Of a stretch of 64,000 nucleotides of DNA, positions 61,692 through 64,000 are shown piece by piece. Location of the stretch: assembly GCF_000004075.3 (NCBI RefSeq), contig NC_026661.2, positions 20,240,307 through 20,304,306 of the forward strand, written 5' to 3'. Source of the DNA: Cucumis sativus (taxonomy: Eukaryota; Streptophyta; Magnoliopsida; Cucurbitales; Cucurbitaceae). The notes below the pieces were generated by a model, which made no database searches, was not told the origin of the DNA, and saw only the letters and a program-made list of their open reading frames with translations. How positions within the stretch are numbered: position 1 is the stretch's first letter; the number at the start of each line of letters is the position of its first letter. The position numbers and the translations under genes are program-made.

Positions 61692-61763
61692 GGTTCTATG
61701 GTGTAGTGGTTAGCACTCTGGACTTTGAATCCAGCGACCTGGGTTCGACTCCCGGTAGGACCT
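61692..61763 (+). tRNA. trnQ-UUG: tRNA-Gln (UUG)
   Basis: A 72-nt cloverleaf. Acceptor stem GGTTCTA pairs with TAGGACC at 61,756-61,762 (one G-U pair). D arm region TGGTGTAGTGGTTAGCAC; anticodon stem CTGGA/TCCAG around the loop CTTTGAA, anticodon TTG at 61,725-61,727; T arm with GGGTTCGACTCCC carrying the B box. No intron. A run of seven T follows directly, a normal RNA polymerase III terminator. All expected stems are intact, so it should be functional. It is a nuclear gene; the sequence has no organelle character. Confidence 0.96.
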
Positions 61764-62202
61764 TTTTTTCTTTTTACTTTTTTTGTATTCTTAAACAAGT
61801 ATATAAACCATAAAATATAAAAATTAAATTTACGTTATTATTTTCTGTTCTTTTCTAGTTGGCAATGTGTGAACAATAACTTCATTTCATATGAACTTGA
61901 GAAATAGTTGAAGCTCATAAACAAACTTCAAAAATACCATTTCCCCCCCTTTTTCTTGACTTACAGCTGCTAAGATTCCAAGAAAACTGCCTCTTCTCAA
62001 TTACATATTTTTCATTTGTAAATCTCCAAAAGACAGCATCTGATCAAGATTAATCAGAGTTACATAAATGGCAGAAAAGATGGGGGAAAGAAACAAAAAA
62101 CAAAAGAACTGTCTTGTAACACCAAAATCTGCATCTCTTTTCCATTTGACCTGTGTATTACGTGACTGAACTAAGCAAATGAATTCAGTTTCCTCTAATC
62201 AT

Positions 62203-63892
62203 TTAGCTGGTTGATGGAGGCACTTTTGGATGCAGAGGCTCTGTCATTCTTAGAGATCCTCCGAGCTCTACGGGTACGAGAGGGATGAGGGAATGTAAAA
62301 CGTCGGTAACTAATGGTCGATAGCTTGGTTCTGATTGTACACATAGAACAGCTACAGCAGCCACCTGTTTGAATTTTAGTAGAAGCTAAGAAAGGCGTGA
62401 AAAAAGTACCAACAGATTGAACAAGAGTAAAGGAATGAACAAACTTGGTATAAGTGCTTCAAATCCATTGTGTCCCTTATCACGGGATCGACAATTTTCG
62501 GTAGCTTTGATCTGTCACTGAGCTGTGGGATTGCCTACATTGGTTGGATGAGAAAGTTCAAGAAGCTGACAGCAATTAATATAAGAGAAAAAACTGACGG
62601 AGAAAGAAAAATATAAGCTACCCATGAAACTAGAGATTGAGATTGAGTAGGTCCCATCTTCTCGACGGGCATTTTCCCAGTCAAAAGCTCCAAAAGAACA
62701 ACTCCGAACGCATAGACATCACTTTTATCTGTTAGTTTACCTGGAAAATAATGGCCATGAAAATAGTTTTTGTATCAGAAAGTTGGAACTCAAAAGTCAA
62801 AATGAATAACAAACTTTCGAGCTGTTATATATGGTGGCAACATCAGAACTTCAGAGGATCTTGCATACCGTCTAAAAGGTATTCTGGGGCGACGTAACCT
62901 AAAGTTCCCGAGAGCTTTATGTTTTTATTTTGAGCTCCCAAGTTTACAGTAAGGCCAAAGTCAGAGAGCTGGATCAAGGAAAGTGATTGAATGAGAAACC
63001 TTCTCAAAGTTTTAGCTACAAACGAAAATGGGCAAGTAGAGTGGGTGTGTGAAGAATATACCTTGGCATTAAAGTCTGAATCTAGAAGAATATTCGACGA
63101 CTTCAAATCCCGATGGACAACAGGAGGATTCCGATGCTCGTGAAGATATTCCAAGCCTCTAATAATGTAAGCAGTGGTGATTTTAGGTTGAATGTTGATA
63201 CCGAGAAAATACAGAGCAAGAGCAATCTATGTGAATGATGGATTTACCTCGCAACATCAACAGCAATCTTCATCCGAATATGCCATGTTAAAGCTGATCC
63301 GTGAGATGGTCCTAAGAGATGAAACAATAAATGTTGGGAACGTTAAGTCAATTTGACTTCGAAATTTTCAGCCCTTGACACTTCATATTTTCATTTACAC
63401 CACAAAAGAAAGGAAAATCGTACCGTGCAATTGAGACTCCAAAGATCCATTCTGCATCATCTCATAAACGAGAAACCGTGTCTCGCCATGAATGCAGTGC
63501 CCCAAGAGTTTGATCACATTTTGATGTCGTATTTTACTCAACCAATTCACCTCATTCTGCCAAATTATATAAACTAAGCTCTTCAAGAAGAAATTCACAA
63601 ACACGAAAAGCAAGGAAGTAATCAACATTTGATCAATTAACCTCGAATTCTCTTTCAGCGTCCAGTCCTCCATTGTCTATTCTCTTCACAGCTGCCAGCA
63701 ATTTATCATTGAAGCAAGCTTTGTAAACATGTCCCGAACCGCCTTCTCCCAAAACATTGCTTTTGCTGAAGTTATCAGTTGCTGCTTCCAACAATTTATA
63801 GTCGATGGTGGAAACCGAACCTTTAAAGTTAGCCAACCTCAAAGAGTTAAATCTAGATATTATGGGATTTAATGCCGTCCCTTTCGAAGCCT
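62203..63892 (-). CDS. Receptor-like Ser/Thr protein kinase (At1g80640-like), 5' part off the window
   Basis: Eight exons in view: ~63892-63642, 63556-63424, 63311-63248, 63158-63062, 62968-62869, 62740-62622, 62534-62445, 62364-62203. They encode the juxtamembrane part and a complete kinase domain. Key residues are all present: glycine loop GEGGSGHVY, the VAIK-type lysine in [18 protein letters not shown] in LSDFGL, and [11 protein letters not shown], so it should be catalytically competent. Other matches to remembered At1g80640: [43 protein letters not shown] near the end. The product ends HPKVPPSTS. The ectodomain, membrane segment and start lie beyond 64,000; 63,893-64,000 is intron. The exact left splice of the first visible exon (63,890 or 63,892) is uncertain. 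It is a plasma-membrane kinase by family; the ligand is unknown. Confidence 0.92.
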
Positions 63893-64000
63893 CTTCGAAT
63901 CATCAACAAAGAGAAAACAAGATTAAGTTGGTTTAAATTCTTGCTGATTATAAATAAAGCAAGAAAAGAGCATAATCAAACTAATGGGAAAGGAAAGTAC

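Overview
This is nuclear DNA from a flowering plant. The genes have many short exons with GT-AG introns, the intergenic DNA is very AT-rich, and the products are plant-specific (a chloroplast NDH subunit, cinnamoyl-CoA reductase, a SHINE-type AP2/ERF factor, a zinc-finger protein with an EAR motif). The gene content and the style of the AT-rich repeats suggest a eudicot, quite possibly a cucurbit such as Cucumis; the species is an inference. Ten protein-coding genes and one tRNA gene are supported. All exon coordinates were read by hand from splice sites, reading-frame continuity and remembered homologues.

Left third (1-22 kb): PNSB1 (minus, 6 exons), a plant DNA-3-methyladenine glycosylase I gene (plus, 5 exons) and a CCR1-type cinnamoyl-CoA reductase (minus, 5 exons). 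The last two converge on a 376-bp fold-back inverted repeat. About 4.5 kb of gene-poor DNA follows, with an AT microsatellite and degenerate dispersed repeats.

Middle (22-46 kb): a 13-exon PDS5-like cohesion cofactor gene (minus) with a four-fold internal protein repeat, one GC-AG intron and an old LINE fragment in intron 3. Then come RPS12 (minus, 8-nt coding first exon), a single-exon C2H2 zinc-finger gene (plus), a p32/MAM33-family mitochondrial protein gene (minus) and a PPPDE/DeSI-type peptidase gene (plus). At about 46.15-46.23 kb there is a promoter-like cluster (three site II motifs plus an E2F site) with no gene that I can recognise.

Right third (46-64 kb): about 9 kb with no recognised gene leads to a SHINE1/WIN1-type AP2/ERF gene (plus, 2 exons, 60-bp tandem duplication in its leader). 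Then come more AT-rich DNA with an 87-bp tandem duplication, the second copy of a ~600-bp dispersed repeat also present near 4.3-4.9 kb, a tRNA-Gln(UUG) gene, and the 3' part of a receptor-like kinase gene (minus) that runs off the right edge.

Taken together, the genes form a conserved neighbourhood, not an operon or a pathway. As I remember the Arabidopsis chromosome 1 map, PNSB1, the glycosylase, CCR, PDS5, RPS12, the zinc finger, the mitochondrial glycoprotein, PPPDE and the kinase have their closest relatives in the duplicated segments around At1g15870-At1g15980 and At1g80640-At1g80850, in the same order. The NRAMP gene that I remember between CCR and the glycosylase there is absent here. 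I found no evidence of a wholly new biological system. The most unusual items are the fold-back element, the PDS5 repeat array, the orphan E2F/site II promoter and the paired dispersed repeats.
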